Origin: Pseudomonas oryzae
GTDB taxonomy: Bacteria > Pseudomonadota > Gammaproteobacteria > Pseudomonadales > Pseudomonadaceae
Assembly: GCF_900104805.1 (NCBI RefSeq)
Contig: NZ_LT629751.1
Span: forward strand, 2,213,001 to 2,277,000
DNA: 64,000 bases
Reading direction: 5' to 3'
Shown: positions 18,440 to 31,927 of the stretch, in pieces
How positions within the stretch are numbered: position 1 is the stretch's first letter
Layout of the letters: each line of letters starts with the position of its first letter
The notes under the pieces: generated by a model
What the model was told of the DNA's origin: nothing
Seen by the model: only the letters and a program-made list of their open reading frames with translations
Database searches by the model: none
Program-made: the position numbers and the translations under genes

Positions 18440-19396
18440 CTAGCAGCCTTCGCGAACCTGCCCGCGCGCCGACGCCGAAGTGCCCAGCACCCGCCGCCAC
18501 CAGCCATCGGCGCTGACCAGGCTGATGCCGAGCAGCACCAGCAGCCCGCCGGCGACGAAGAAGACATCGAGGCGCTCGTCCAGCAGCAGCACGCCGAAGG
18601 CCACGCCGAACAGCGGCGTGAGGAACGAGCACACGCCGATCTGCGCGGCGAGGTAGCGACGCAGCAGCCAGAACCAGGCCAGATAGCTGGCGAAGGACAC
18701 CAGCACGCCCTGGAACAGCAGGCTGCCCCATACCGGCGCCGTGAAGCTCGCCCCGGCGGCCTGGCCGGTCAGCCAGGCCAGTGGCAGCAGCAGCACGGCC
18801 GAGCCGGCCAGCTGGTAGAGCAGGGTTTTCGAGGCCGACGCCTCGGCTAGTCGCGAGCAGCGCACGGCGACCGTGGTCATGCCCCAGCACAGCCCGGCCA
18901 GCAGGGCCCACAGATCGCCCAGCAGCACCTGCACGGACAACCGCTGGCGCAGCGCGCCGGCGCCGAAGGCCAGCAAGATGCCGGCAAAAGCCAGCAGGAT
19001 GCCGCCCCACTGCAGGCGGCGCAGACGCTCGCCGGGCGACAGCAGATGCAGCCCCAGGGCAGAGAAGATCGGTGCGGTATACAGCAGCACCACCACATGG
19101 GAAGCACTGGCGTACCGCAGCGCTTCGGCCGCGGACATGAACTCGAGGGTGAACAGCACGGCGACCAGCGCCCCGGCACGCCAGGTGCCGTCGCCCGGAC
19201 TGAACGGCTGGCGACGGCAGAGCATGAACAGCCCCACCAGCAGCGCAGCGATCGCCGAGCGCAGAGCGACCTGCAGCAGTGGCGACATGTCCGGCGCCGC
19301 CAGCTTGATCGCCACCTGCTGCATGCCCCACAGGGAACAGAGCAGCACCATCAACTGCAGGGCGAAGGCATCCATACCGCGGCGACTGGCAGACAT
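18440..19396 (-). CDS. EamA-family (DMT) inner-membrane transporter
   Basis: 318 aa from the ATG at 19396, preceded by GAGGAG; an ATG 18 bases further upstream is less likely. Ten hydrophobic segments arranged as two EamA repeats, with the family-typical AAEALRYASASHVVVLLYTAPIF stretch split around residues 85-110 and YLAWFWLLRRY near 235. The drug/metabolite transporter family exports amino acids, nucleobases or other small metabolites, but sequence alone does not give the substrate. It lies 37 bases upstream of tapT on the same strand; a functional link is not obvious. Confidence 0.85.
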   Translation of the reverse strand: MSASRRGMDAFALQLMVLLCSLWGMQQVAIKLAAPDMSPLLQVALRSAIAALLVGLFMLCRRQPFSPGDGTWRAGALVAVLFTLEFMSAAEALRYASASHVVVLLYTAPIFSALGLHLLSPGERLRRLQWGGILLAFAGILLAFGAGALRQRLSVQVLLGDLWALLAGLCWGMTTVAVRCSRLAEASASKTLLYQLAGSAVLLLPLAWLTGQAAGASFTAPVWGSLLFQGVLVSFASYLAWFWLLRRYLAAQIGVCSFLTPLFGVAFGVLLLDERLDVFFVAGGLLVLLGISLVSADGWWRRVLGTSASARGQVREGC

Positions 19397-19618
19397 GGGC
19401 AACTCCTCAGGCATGAGCGCGCCCCGGCACGGAGGCGGCGGGATCGCGAGGAAGGTTCTTCTGCTTGGCTACGCCCCGATGATGCGGCGCCGGGCGCTGA
19501 CGCCGGTTACCCGCCTGCGACCAGGCGAATGCCTGTTCGCGTCATTTCGCGGCCATGTCGGAGGGTCGAGGAGGGAGTACGGCGGGGCGGCCCGAGGGCA
19601 GGCCGCCGGGAAGGGACT

Positions 19619-20800
19619 TCAGTTGGCGGCGAGGAAGCGCATGCCCTCCTCCAGGCCGGCCGGGGTCAGCGGGTACATGCGCTCCTGCACCAGTTCGCGT
19701 ACCAGGGCGTTGGAGCTGCTGTACTTCCAGGCGTCCTGCGGATAGGGGTTGATCCAGATGAGCTTCCTGTAGGTGTCCATGAAGCGCTGCATCCAGACGA
19801 AGCCCGGCTCCTCGTTCCAGTGCTCGACGCTGCCGCCGGCGTGGGTGATCTCGTAGGGCCCCATCGAGGCATCGCCGACGAACACCACCTTGTAGTCCGG
19901 GCCGTACTTGTGCAGCAGGTCCCAGGTGGCGATCCGCTCGCTGTGGCGGCGCTGGTTGTCCTTCCACACCGACTCGTAGACGAAGTTGTGGAAGTAGAAG
20001 TGCTCGAGATGCTTGAACTCGGTGCGGCAGGCGGAGAACAGCTCCTCGCAGACCTTGACGTGGGTGTCCATGGAGCCGCCGATGTCGAGCAGCAGCAGGA
20101 GCTTGACCGCGTTGCGCCGCTCGGGACGCATGCGGATGTTGAGCAGGCCGGCGTCGCGCGCGGTGTGCTCGATGGTGCCGTCGAGATCGAACTCCTCGGC
20201 CGCGCCCTCGCGGGCGAACTTGCGCAGCCGGCGCAGGGCGAGCTGGATGTTGCGCGAACCGAGCTCCATCTGGTCGTCGAGGTTGCGGTACTGGCGCTGC
20301 TCCCAGACCTTGGCCGCCCGCCCCTGACGCTCGCCGGCGTCGCCGACGCGGATGCCCTCGGGATGGTAGCCGCCGGAACCGAACGGGCTGCTGCCGCCGG
20401 TACCGATCCACTTGTTGCCGCCGGCATGCCGCTCCTTCTGCTCCTCCAGACGCTGCTTGAACGCCTCGAGCAGCGCATCGAGGCCACCCAGGCTCTTGAG
20501 CTGCGCCTTGTCCTCCTCGCTGAGGAAGCGCTCGAACTCCTTGCGCAGCCAGTCCTCGGGGATCAGCGCCTGCAGCGCCGCATCGAGGTTCTGCAGCCCC
20601 TGGAAGTAGGCGGCGAAGGCGCGGTCGAACTTGTCGAAATGGCGCTCGTCCTTGACCAGCACGGTACGCGCCAGGAAGTAGAAGGCGTCCATGTCGGCGA
20701 ACACCACCTGGCGCTCGAGCGCTTCGAGCAGGTCGAGCAGTTCGCGCAGCGACACCGGCACCTTGGCCGCACGCAGTTCGTTGAACAGATTGAGCAGCAT
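19619..20800 (-). CDS. VWA-domain protein, CoxE-like
   Basis: 393 aa from the ATG at 20800. The N-terminal half is helical (LLNLFNELRAAKVPVSLREL). A VWA domain follows, with a metal-site motif reading DIGGS where the canonical form is DxSxS, and the tail FVGDASMGPYEI and KLIWINPYP. Proteins of this group usually work with a MoxR-type AAA ATPase as a chaperone pair that remodels or inserts metal centres in large complexes. The likely partner MoxR is encoded at 25886-26731, but a sensor kinase and response regulator gene lie between. It starts 19 bases after the HD-GYP gene, suggesting cotranscription. The client is unknown. Confidence 0.85.
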   Translation of the reverse strand: MLLNLFNELRAAKVPVSLRELLDLLEALERQVVFADMDAFYFLARTVLVKDERHFDKFDRAFAAYFQGLQNLDAALQALIPEDWLRKEFERFLSEEDKAQLKSLGGLDALLEAFKQRLEEQKERHAGGNKWIGTGGSSPFGSGGYHPEGIRVGDAGERQGRAAKVWEQRQYRNLDDQMELGSRNIQLALRRLRKFAREGAAEEFDLDGTIEHTARDAGLLNIRMRPERRNAVKLLLLLDIGGSMDTHVKVCEELFSACRTEFKHLEHFYFHNFVYESVWKDNQRRHSERIATWDLLHKYGPDYKVVFVGDASMGPYEITHAGGSVEHWNEEPGFVWMQRFMDTYRKLIWINPYPQDAWKYSSSNALVRELVQERMYPLTPAGLEEGMRFLAAN

Positions 20801-20819
20801 CGTCAGGTTCCGTGCAGAA

Positions 20820-21956
20820 TCAGGCCGGTTGCAGCTGCGCGCTGGGCATCGAGGCCTCTGCGGCGGCGACCGCGGAATCAGCCGGGCTGGCAGCCACGGT
20901 CCAGAAGCCATCCTCGAGCGTGCCCAGGTGGTCGGCGAACTGCTCGCGGATGCGCAGGATCTGCGGCAGTGCCTGCTTGAACGGCCCGATCAGCCCCGGA
21001 TCGAAATGGAGGCCGACCTGGGACTCGATGTGGTTGAGGGTTTCCTCCAGCGTCCAGGGCTTCTTGTAAGGGCGGGTGCTGGTCAGGGCGTCGAACACGT
21101 CGGCCAGCGCGACGATACGCGCCATCAGGGGGATCTCCTGGCCTTTCAGGCCCTGCGGATAGCCGCTGCCGTCCCACTTCTCGTGGTGGCACAGCGCGAT
21201 GGTGCGTGCCGCCTGCAGCAGTTCGTCGCTGTGCTGGCCGATGATTTCCGCCCCGATCTCCGGGTGACGGCGCATGATCGCCCACTCATCGGCATCCAGT
21301 CGGCCCGGCTTGAGCAGGACGCAGTCGGGGATGCCGATCTTGCCGACATCGTGCATGGGGGCGGCATTGAACAGGATGTCCAGGCTCTTTTCCCCCAGTC
21401 CGAAGGCAGCGCCGATCAGCCGGCAGTAGTGGCTGATGCGGATGATGTGATTGCCCGTCTCGTTGTCGCGGAACTCCGCTGCACGACCCAGGCGGCGGAT
21501 GATTTGCTGCCGCGTGTTGAACAGCTCGGCCGTGCGCTCGCTGACCTGACGCGCCAGCTCGCGGTTCTGGTCATACAGCGCCAGATGGGTGCGCACCCGG
21601 GCCAGCACGATCGCCGGGCTGATCGGCTTGGCGATGTAGTCCACCGCGCCCAGCTCGAGGCCGCGCTGCTCGTCCTCCACCTCGTTCATGGCGGTGACGA
21701 AGATCACCGGAATGTCGCGGGTATCCGGATTGCTCTTGAGCTGCTGGCACACATGGTAGCCGTCCATGCCGGGCATCATGATGTCGAGCAGGATCAGGTC
21801 CGGTGGGGTGGCCGAAGCGGCGATCTTCAGCGCCTTCTCGCCGCTGAGGGCGATCCGGATGCGGTAGTGGGGCGACAGCACTTCGTTGAGGATGTCGATG
21901 TTTTCGGCAACGTCATCCACCAGCAGGATGGTGCTCTGGGCCTGATCTGAGCTCAT
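20820..21956 (-). CDS. response regulator with HD-GYP c-di-GMP phosphodiesterase domain
   Basis: 378 aa from the ATG at 21956, with AGGGA about 8 bases upstream. Receiver domain (about 8-125) with phospho-acceptor Asp58 in LLDIMMPGMDG and the conserved Lys in YIAKPIS. A short helical linker leads to an HD-GYP domain (about 160-345) with HDVGKIGIPD and the GYP motif in GSGYPQGLKG. The metal-ligand motifs look intact, so it probably hydrolyses c-di-GMP when phosphorylated. The hybrid kinase gene ends 34 bases upstream on the same strand and is the obvious partner. By lowering c-di-GMP it could in principle act on LapD, but that is inference. Confidence 0.9.
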   Translation of the reverse strand: MSSDQAQSTILLVDDVAENIDILNEVLSPHYRIRIALSGEKALKIAASATPPDLILLDIMMPGMDGYHVCQQLKSNPDTRDIPVIFVTAMNEVEDEQRGLELGAVDYIAKPISPAIVLARVRTHLALYDQNRELARQVSERTAELFNTRQQIIRRLGRAAEFRDNETGNHIIRISHYCRLIGAAFGLGEKSLDILFNAAPMHDVGKIGIPDCVLLKPGRLDADEWAIMRRHPEIGAEIIGQHSDELLQAARTIALCHHEKWDGSGYPQGLKGQEIPLMARIVALADVFDALTSTRPYKKPWTLEETLNHIESQVGLHFDPGLIGPFKQALPQILRIREQFADHLGTLEDGFWTVAASPADSAVAAAEASMPSAQLQPA

Positions 21957-21990
21957 ATCTGTTCCCTGATGTGGTGTCGTACATCCAAGA

Positions 21991-25818
<3,828 letters not shown>

Positions 25819-25885
25819 GAGATAGATGCTCCCTATCCTGGGATGGCGGCCGCGCCTGGCACGGTACGAATGTGCGAATGCGCCC

Positions 25886-26731
25886 TCAGCGCCCGGCGCG
25901 TCGACTCATGAACGCCAGCCGCTCGAGCAGCATCACGTCCTGTTCGTTCTTCACCAGCGCGCCGGCCAGCGGCGGGATGGCCTTGCTCGGGTCGCGCTCG
26001 CGCAGCACCGCCTCGCCGATCTGGTCGGCCATCAGCAGCTTGAGCCAGTCGACCAGCTCGGAGGTGGACGGCTTCTTCTTCAGCCCCGGCACCTTGCGGA
26101 TGTCGAAGAAGATCTCCAGCGCCTCCTGCACCAGCTCCTGGCGGATGCCCGGGAAGTGCACGTCGACGATGCGCTGCAGGGTGGCGCGGTCGGGGAAGGC
26201 GATGTAGTGGAAGAAGCAGCGGCGCAGGAAGGCGTCGGGCAGCTCCTTCTCGTTGTTGGAAGTGATGATGATGATCGGCCGCTGCGCCGCCCTGATGGTT
26301 TCGCCGGTCTCGTAGACGAAGAACTCCATGCGGTCGAGTTCCTGCAGCAGGTCGTTGGGGAACTCGATGTCGGCCTTGTCGATCTCGTCGATCAGCAGCA
26401 CCACCCGCTCGCCGGCCTCGAAGGCCTCCCACAGCTTGCCCTTGCGGATGTAGTTGCGCACGTCGTGAACCTTGTCGACGCCCAGCTGCGAGTCGCGCAG
26501 GCGGCTGACCGCGTCGTACTCGTAGAGGCCCTGGTGGGCCTTGGTGGTCGACTTGATGTGCCAGGTGATCAGCCGGGTGCCCAGCGCCTCGGCCAGCTGC
26601 TCGGCGAGCAGGGTCTTGCCGGTGCCCGGCTCGCCCTTGACCAGCAGCGGGCGCTGCAGGGTGATGGCGGCGTTGACCGCGAGCTTGAGATCGTCGGTGG
26701 CGACGTAGGAAGCGGTACCCTCGAACTTCAT
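25886..26731 (-). CDS. MoxR-family AAA+ ATPase
   Basis: 281 aa from the ATG at 26731 (AAGGA upstream); the extra three codons in the longer frame start at a TTG. Walker A is GEPGTGKT (about 36-43), Walker B is VVLLIDEIDKAD, and sensor and arginine-finger regions follow (IIIITSNNEKELPDAFLRRC). MoxR ATPases act with VWA proteins as chaperones for cofactor insertion or complex assembly. Here it starts a same-strand series moxR, hybrid kinase, HD-GYP regulator, VWA, with gaps of 67, 34 and 19 bases. It is divergent from cysK. Confidence 0.9.
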   Translation of the reverse strand: MKFEGTASYVATDDLKLAVNAAITLQRPLLVKGEPGTGKTLLAEQLAEALGTRLITWHIKSTTKAHQGLYEYDAVSRLRDSQLGVDKVHDVRNYIRKGKLWEAFEAGERVVLLIDEIDKADIEFPNDLLQELDRMEFFVYETGETIRAAQRPIIIITSNNEKELPDAFLRRCFFHYIAFPDRATLQRIVDVHFPGIRQELVQEALEIFFDIRKVPGLKKKPSTSELVDWLKLLMADQIGEAVLRERDPSKAIPPLAGALVKNEQDVMLLERLAFMSRRAGR

Positions 26732-26893
26732 CGGAAGCAATCCTTGGACGAACTGGCGGAGCCGGCCCTGCCGGCGACAGATGTCCGACTATAGCGCGGC
26801 ACCCGAGCCGGCGGAATCGCCGGTGCTGGACGCTCCCACGCCGACGGCATAGGCTGTCGCGGTTCAGCTTTTCATCGGAGGAGAAGGCCCGAC

Positions 26894-27868
26894 ATGAGCC
26901 GCATCTACGCAGACAACGCCCAAGCCATCGGCAACACGCCGCTGATCCGCATCAACCGTCTCGGCCCGCAGGGCGTGACCATCCTGGCCAAGAACGAGGG
27001 CCGCAACCCGGCCTACTCGGTCAAGTGCCGGATCGGCGCCAGCATGATATGGGACGCCGAACAGAGCGGCCGACTCAAGCCGGGCATGACCATCGTCGAG
27101 CCTACCTCCGGCAATACCGGCATCGGCCTCGCCTTCGTCGCTGCGGCCAAGGGCTACAAGCTGATCCTGACCATGCCGGCTTCGATGAGCCTGGAGCGGC
27201 GCAAGGTGCTCAAGGCGCTCGGCGCCGAACTGGTGCTCACCGAGCCGGCCAAGGGCATGAAGGGCGCCATCGACAAGGCCGGCGAGCTCGCCGCCTCCGA
27301 TCCGCAGCAGTACCTGCTGCTGCAGCAGTTCGAGAACCCGGCCAACCCGGCGATCCACGAGCAGACCACCGGCCCGGAAATCTGGAACGACACCGACGGA
27401 GCCATCGACGTGCTGGTCGCCGGCGTCGGCACCGGCGGCACCATCACCGGCGTGTCGCGCTACATCAAGAACACCATGGGCAAGCCGATCCTCTCGGTGG
27501 CGGTGGAGCCGGCCGGCTCGCCTGTGATCAGCCAGACCCTGGCCGGCCAGGAGGTCAAGCCCAGCCCGCACAAGATCCAGGGCATCGGTGCCGGCTTCGT
27601 GCCGAAGAACCTCGACCTGTCGCTGGTCGACCGTGTGGAGACGGTCAATGACGACGAGGCCAAGGAAATGGCCCTGCGCCTGATGCGCGAGGAAGGCATC
27701 CTCTGCGGCATCTCCTGCGGCGCCGCCATGGCCGCCGCGGTGCGCATCGCCCAGGAGCCGGCGATGCAGGGCAAGACCATCGTGGTGATCCTCCCCGACT
27801 CCGGCGAGCGCTACCTGTCGAGCATGCTGTTCGACGGCCTGTTCGGCGAGCAGGAGTTGCAGCAGTAA
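26894..27868 (+). CDS. cysK: cysteine synthase A (O-acetylserine sulfhydrylase)
   Basis: 324 aa. It makes L-cysteine from O-acetylserine and sulfide with pyridoxal phosphate. The PLP lysine is Lys44 in NPAYSVKCR, the same context as E. coli CysK; the substrate loop TSGNTG and the phosphate-binding GTGGTITG are both present. The C-terminal region [11 protein letters not shown] matches the family. The start has GGAGG about 9 bases upstream. The K-C-R context and length favour CysK over CysM. Transcribed alone, ended by a strong GC hairpin. Confidence 0.95.
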   Translation: MSRIYADNAQAIGNTPLIRINRLGPQGVTILAKNEGRNPAYSVKCRIGASMIWDAEQSGRLKPGMTIVEPTSGNTGIGLAFVAAAKGYKLILTMPASMSLERRKVLKALGAELVLTEPAKGMKGAIDKAGELAASDPQQYLLLQQFENPANPAIHEQTTGPEIWNDTDGAIDVLVAGVGTGGTITGVSRYIKNTMGKPILSVAVEPAGSPVISQTLAGQEVKPSPHKIQGIGAGFVPKNLDLSLVDRVETVNDDEAKEMALRLMREEGILCGISCGAAMAAAVRIAQEPAMQGKTIVVILPDSGERYLSSMLFDGLFGEQELQQ

Positions 27869-27871
27869 ATC

Positions 27872-27905
27872 CGGGAGTGCCGGCGGCGGACGCCGGCACT
27901 TCCCC
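27872..27905 (+). terminator. GC-rich hairpin after cysK
   Basis: A 10-bp perfect stem (27876-27885 with 27891-27900, loop of 5), extendable through G-T pairs, begins a few bases past the cysK stop. It is followed by TTCCCCC rather than a T run. Confidence 0.6.
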
Positions 27906-28234
27906 CGCAGCCACGCGACTGGCTGTCCCGCCCCCAAACGTCAGCATCCATCGGCCTGCCGGTGCCAGCGCAAGCCGGCTCGTTCCCGCCCGCCGAAGTC
28001 GCTTCGCAAGGCGCCGGAAATGGCGGCCATGAGCGCAAATGAATTTTTCCGGACTCGACAAAAAATTGTTTGCCATGCCGAAGAGGAACGGGCAAAGTGA
28101 AGTCGTTGGTCAAGGCGGAATACGTCAGCTGTAAACGCACTGAATCAGTACGTCAGTCCGTCATTCTCGATGTCTTGATTCCACACCCATGGACTTCGGT
28201 CCAGCAACAAATCAACACCAAGGAATTGCACGAA
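27906..28234 (+). promoter_or_regulatory. promoter and long leader of the cold-shock gene
   Basis: 329 bases with no separate gene. The first half is GC-rich; an AT-rich patch at about 28035-28070 probably contains the promoter, which would give a leader of roughly 150-180 bases, typical for cold-shock genes whose leader controls mRNA stability and translation. I cannot assign -35 and -10 elements with confidence. An in-frame extension of the cold-shock reading frame to 28070 is not believable as protein. Confidence 0.45.
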
Positions 28235-28441
28235 ATGGCAACTGGCACTGTTAAGTGGTTCAACGACACCAAAGGCTTCGGTTTCATCAAGCCGGACGAT
28301 GGTGGTGACGACCTGTTCGCCCACTTCTCGGAAATTCGCGTTCAGGGCTTCAAGACCCTGGCCGAGAACCAGAAAGTGTCCTTCGAAGTGACCACTGGTC
28401 CGAAGGGCAAGCAAGCCTCCAACATCCAGGTCATCGGCTGA
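28235..28441 (+). CDS. CspA-family cold-shock protein
   Basis: 68 aa, a full-length single cold-shock domain. The RNA-binding motifs RNP1 (KGFGFI) and RNP2 (LFAHFSEI, the common VFVHFS changed slightly) are present. Start at the ATG after AAGGA, where the protein aligns with the family N terminus [10 protein letters not shown]. It binds single-stranded RNA and melts secondary structure; whether it is cold-induced or constitutive (CspA versus CspD-like) cannot be told from sequence, though the long leader suggests regulation. The gene ends at a strong terminator. Confidence 0.95.
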   Translation: MATGTVKWFNDTKGFGFIKPDDGGDDLFAHFSEIRVQGFKTLAENQKVSFEVTTGPKGKQASNIQVIG

Positions 28442-28460
28442 TCGCTGATCTGAATGTAAA

Positions 28461-28486
28461 AACCCGGCTCGCGAGCCGGGTTTTTT
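28461..28486 (+). terminator. Rho-independent terminator of the cold-shock gene
   Basis: A 10-base arm AACCCGGCTC pairs with GAGCCGGGTT across a tiny loop and is followed by TTTT on the plus strand. The A run on the left also lets it serve the convergent amidotransferase gene. Confidence 0.92.
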
Positions 28487-28513
28487 ATTTCCGCACCATA
28501 TGAACGTTCACGT

Positions 28514-29293
28514 TCAATCGGCCAGCCGACCGCGCGCCAGCAATTCGCCGCTGCGCCACAGCTTCCACTCCCCCGCCTGGTAGCGACTCCACGCCTCATT
28601 GGCGGTCAGCGGTTCGGTGGCGATCACCGTCACCACGTCATCCGGTGTGGTTTCCGCCTGGAAGTCCACCACCACGTCGGCATCCTTGAGCTGCGCCGGT
28701 CCGAAGGGCGCGCGCCGGGTGATATGCGCCAGCTTGCTCGAGCAGAAGCTGAACAACCAGTCGCCGTCGCTGAGCAGGGCGTTGAACACGCCGAGCCGAC
28801 GATATTCGCCGCAGGCCGCCACCAGGGTCGGCAGCAGTTGCTCGACCTCCACCGGCTCCGGAAAGGCCAGACGCACACGATTGAGCAGGTCGCAGAAGGC
28901 CGCCTCGCTGTCGGTATCGCCCACCGGGCGATAGAAGCCCGGCGCCGGGGCGAAACCGGCGAGCTGGCCGTTGTGGGCGAAGCACCAGTTGCGCCCCCAC
29001 AGCTCACGCACGAACGGGTGGGTATTGGCCAATCCGACGCGGCCGACATTGGCCTGGCGGATATGGCCGATCACCACTTCGCTCTTGATCGGATAGCGCT
29101 GGACCAGCCGCGCCACCTCGGACTCGCTGCTCGCCTGCGGATCCTGGAACAGGCGCAGGCCACGCCCCTCGTAGAAGGCGATCCCCCAGCCGTCGCGGTG
29201 CGGGCCGGTGCGGCCGCCACGCTGCATCAGACCGGTGAAGCTGAAGACGATGTCGGTCGGAACATTGGCACTCATGCCCAGCAATTCGCACAT
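28514..29293 (-). CDS. class II glutamine amidotransferase (YafJ-like)
   Basis: 259 aa. The catalytic nucleophile is Cys2 (MCELLGMSAN), exposed when the initiator Met is removed. Further glutaminase motifs are GGRTGPHRDGWGIAFY, GHIRQANVG, FAHNGQL and the DTDSEAAF loop. The protein is a stand-alone Ntn-hydrolase glutaminase domain without a synthase domain; E. coli YafJ is the closest named relative, and its physiological acceptor is unknown. It precedes the small membrane protein gene 29318-29752 in map order, both on the minus strand. Confidence 0.9.
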   Translation of the reverse strand: MCELLGMSANVPTDIVFSFTGLMQRGGRTGPHRDGWGIAFYEGRGLRLFQDPQASSESEVARLVQRYPIKSEVVIGHIRQANVGRVGLANTHPFVRELWGRNWCFAHNGQLAGFAPAPGFYRPVGDTDSEAAFCDLLNRVRLAFPEPVEVEQLLPTLVAACGEYRRLGVFNALLSDGDWLFSFCSSKLAHITRRAPFGPAQLKDADVVVDFQAETTPDDVVTVIATEPLTANEAWSRYQAGEWKLWRSGELLARGRLAD

Positions 29294-29317
29294 GACGACT
29301 CCTCGCGGACGACCGCT

Positions 29318-29752
29318 TCAGGCCCGCGGCTCGATACGCCCGTCGCCGAGCACCCGGTTCTCCAGCAATTCACTCATGGTCGGCTCGCGCTCGGCATCGG
29401 CCAGCGCCCGGCGCTGCCTGAGCCGGCGCTCCAGCGGCCAACGCAGGGCGACGAACAGAAAATACAGGACGAACGCGACCATGCCGAAGGTGGCCAGATC
29501 GGTCACCGCGCGCCAGACATTGCTGCCGACCTTGAACAGCAGATCGAGTGCGGTGATGGCTATCGCCGGGGCATACAGGTCGCGCGTCGGGTCGACCAGG
29601 GTCGGGGTGAACAGCAGCACGGCGATCACCACGCGCAGCGGCTCACGCAGCCAGCGCCACAGGCAGCCAGAGATGCGCCAACCGACCAGCAGACAGCCGA
29701 GCGCGGCAACGGCATAGGCGGACCAGGCGAGGAGGTAATCTTGTTCGGTCAT
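29318..29752 (-). CDS. small integral membrane protein of unknown function
   Basis: 144 aa with three hydrophobic segments (about 7-26, 38-58 and 84-104) and a charged C-terminal tail ending in MSELLENRVLGDGRIEPRA. No enzymatic motif is seen. It sits 24 bases upstream of the class II amidotransferase on the same strand, so the two may be cotranscribed. Homologues in pseudomonads are, as far as I recall, only called hypothetical or wrongly MFS transporter; with three helices it cannot be a complete MFS carrier. Confidence 0.75.
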   Translation of the reverse strand: MTEQDYLLAWSAYAVAALGCLLVGWRISGCLWRWLREPLRVVIAVLLFTPTLVDPTRDLYAPAIAITALDLLFKVGSNVWRAVTDLATFGMVAFVLYFLFVALRWPLERRLRQRRALADAEREPTMSELLENRVLGDGRIEPRA

Positions 29753-29826
29753 CGGTGCATGGCAACGGCAGAATGAGGGCGCTTATGATAGCGGCTTTTC
29801 CCCGAAGCCGCGCACAAGGTCAGCCG

Positions 29827-31866
29827 ATGCCCACCACCCCGCCCATTGCCCGTCGCCAGGACGGTGCCGATCCCTACGCCTGGCTGGAGCAGCGCGACAG
29901 CGCCGAGGTGCTCGATTACCTGCACGCCGAAAACGCCTGGCTGGAGGCGCAACTGGCGCCCCAGACCGAGCTGCGCGAGCAACTGTTCGAGGAAATCCGC
30001 GCGCGCATCCGCGAGACCGACCTGTCGCTGCCCACCCCCTGGGGACCCTGGCTGTACTACCAGCGCACCACGGCCGGCGAGGAGTACCCACGCCACTACC
30101 GCTGCCCGCGCCCGAGCGACGGCTCGCTGGTCGTCGATGCAAGCGCCGAGCAGCTGCTGCTCGACCCCAACGCCCTCGCCGGCGACGGCTACCTGGCGAT
30201 CGGCGCCTTCAGCATCAGCCCGGACCACAGCCGCCTGGCCTACAGTCTGGATACCCAGGGCGACGAGATCTACCAGCTGTACGTCAAGGATCTCGCCAGC
30301 GGCGACATCACCGCCCTGCCCTTCGCCGACTGCGACGGCAGCATGACCTGGGCCAACGACAGCCGCACGCTGTTCTTCGGCGAGCTGGACGACACCCACC
30401 GCCCCCACAAGCTGTACCGCCACCGTCTCGGCGAGGACGGCGCCGAGCTGGTGTTCGAGGAGCGCGACGGACGCTTCTTCCTCGGCTGTCACCGCGCGAG
30501 CTCCGAGCGCCAGCTGATCCTGCTGCTGGCCAGCAAGACCACCAGTGAGGCCTGGGTGCTCGACGCCGAGCAACCGCACGGCGAGTTCCACTGCCTGGCT
30601 CCGCGCGAGGAGGGTCACGAGTACTATCCCGACCACGGCCAGGTCGACGACCAGTGGTGCTGGGTGATCCGCAGCAACCAGAGCGGCATCAACTTCGCCC
30701 TCTACCGCGCCGAGGAAAGCACGCCGACCCGCGCGCACTGGCAGGAGCTGGTGGCCCACCGCAGCGAGCTGATGCTCGAGGAGGTCAGCCTGAACGCCGG
30801 CGCCCTCACCCTCGGCCTGCGCGACAACGGCCTGCCGGTGATCGAGGTACTGCCACGCGGCGCGGCGCCCTACCGGGTGCAGCTGCCGGACGCGGCCTAC
30901 AGCCTGCACGTCTACGACCACCTGGAGTTCGACAGCCCGGTGATCCGCCTGCGCTACGAGGCGCTCAACCGTCCGGCGCAGATCCGCCAGCTGGAGCTGG
31001 CCACGGGCGCGCAGACGGTGCTCAAGCAGACCCCGGTGGAAGGCCCGTTCGACGCCGACGCCTACGAGAGCCGGCGCATCTGGGCCACCGCCCCCGACGG
31101 CACCCGGGTGCCGCTCAGCCTGGTCGGCCGGCGCGAGGTGCTCGCTAGCGGTCGCCCGGCGCCGCTGTACCTGTATGGATACGGCGCCTATGGCGAGAGC
31201 CTCGATCCGTGGTTCTCCCACGCCCGGCTGTCCCTGCTGGAACGCGGCTTCCTGTTCGCCATCGCCCACGTGCGCGGCGGCGGCGAGCTGGGCGAGGCCT
31301 GGTATCAGGCGGGCAAGCTCGCGCACAAGCAGAACACCTTCGGCGACTTCATCGCCTGCGCCGAACAGTTGATCGCCGACGGCCATACCACGCCCGGACA
31401 GCTGGCGATCAGCGGCGGCAGCGCCGGTGGCCTGTTGATCGGCGCGGTACTCAACCAGCGCCCCGAACTGTTCGCCGCCGCCATCGCCGAGGTGCCCTTC
31501 GTCGACATCCTCAATACCATGCAGAATCCCGAGCTGCCGCTGACGGTGACCGAATACGACGAGTGGGGCGATCCGGGCGAGCCGGAGGTGTATGCGCGGA
31601 TCCGGGCCTACGCCCCCTATGAGAACGTGACCGCCCAGGCCTATCCGGCGATCCTCGCCGTGGCCGGCTATCACGACAGCCGTGTGCAGTACTGGGAGGC
31701 AGCCAAGTGGGTGGCCAGGCTGCGGGCAAGCAAGACCGACGACCGCCTGCTGCTGCTGAAGACCGAGTTCGATGCCGGCCACGGCGGCATGAGCGGCCGC
31801 TATCAGGCACTCAAGGACGCGGCGCTGGAGTACGCCTTCCTGCTCAAGGTGCTGGGCCTGGCCTGA
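29827..31866 (+). CDS. ptrB: oligopeptidase B (S9 family serine peptidase)
   Basis: 679 aa from the ATG at 29827 with AAGG 8 bases upstream; codons upstream to 29755 are open but not family-like. An N-terminal beta-propeller domain is followed by an alpha/beta hydrolase domain with Ser532 in GGSAGG, Asp617 in YHDSRVQYWE and His652 in AGHGGMSGR. The family cuts small peptides after Arg or Lys in the cytoplasm. Length and motifs match prolyl-oligopeptidase-family oligopeptidase B closely. It is divergent from the small membrane protein gene at 29318-29752. Confidence 0.93.
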   Translation: MPTTPPIARRQDGADPYAWLEQRDSAEVLDYLHAENAWLEAQLAPQTELREQLFEEIRARIRETDLSLPTPWGPWLYYQRTTAGEEYPRHYRCPRPSDGSLVVDASAEQLLLDPNALAGDGYLAIGAFSISPDHSRLAYSLDTQGDEIYQLYVKDLASGDITALPFADCDGSMTWANDSRTLFFGELDDTHRPHKLYRHRLGEDGAELVFEERDGRFFLGCHRASSERQLILLLASKTTSEAWVLDAEQPHGEFHCLAPREEGHEYYPDHGQVDDQWCWVIRSNQSGINFALYRAEESTPTRAHWQELVAHRSELMLEEVSLNAGALTLGLRDNGLPVIEVLPRGAAPYRVQLPDAAYSLHVYDHLEFDSPVIRLRYEALNRPAQIRQLELATGAQTVLKQTPVEGPFDADAYESRRIWATAPDGTRVPLSLVGRREVLASGRPAPLYLYGYGAYGESLDPWFSHARLSLLERGFLFAIAHVRGGGELGEAWYQAGKLAHKQNTFGDFIACAEQLIADGHTTPGQLAISGGSAGGLLIGAVLNQRPELFAAAIAEVPFVDILNTMQNPELPLTVTEYDEWGDPGEPEVYARIRAYAPYENVTAQAYPAILAVAGYHDSRVQYWEAAKWVARLRASKTDDRLLLLKTEFDAGHGGMSGRYQALKDAALEYAFLLKVLGLA

Positions 31867-31885
31867 GCAAGCACCATCGCGGGAC

Positions 31886-31907
31886 TGGCGCGCCTTCCGG
31901 CGCGCCA
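31886..31907. terminator. hairpin between convergent ptrB and lipoprotein gene
   Basis: A 9-bp perfect stem (TGGCGCGCC / GGCGCGCCA) with loop TTCC. No T run follows on either strand. Confidence 0.5.
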
Positions 31908-31927
31908 CGCCGCGAGCGGCCGGACGA

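Noticed and set aside
28070-28234. N-terminal extension of the cold-shock protein
   Set aside because: The region fits a long regulatory leader, and the protein family begins at the ATG at 28235 with its own ribosome binding site.
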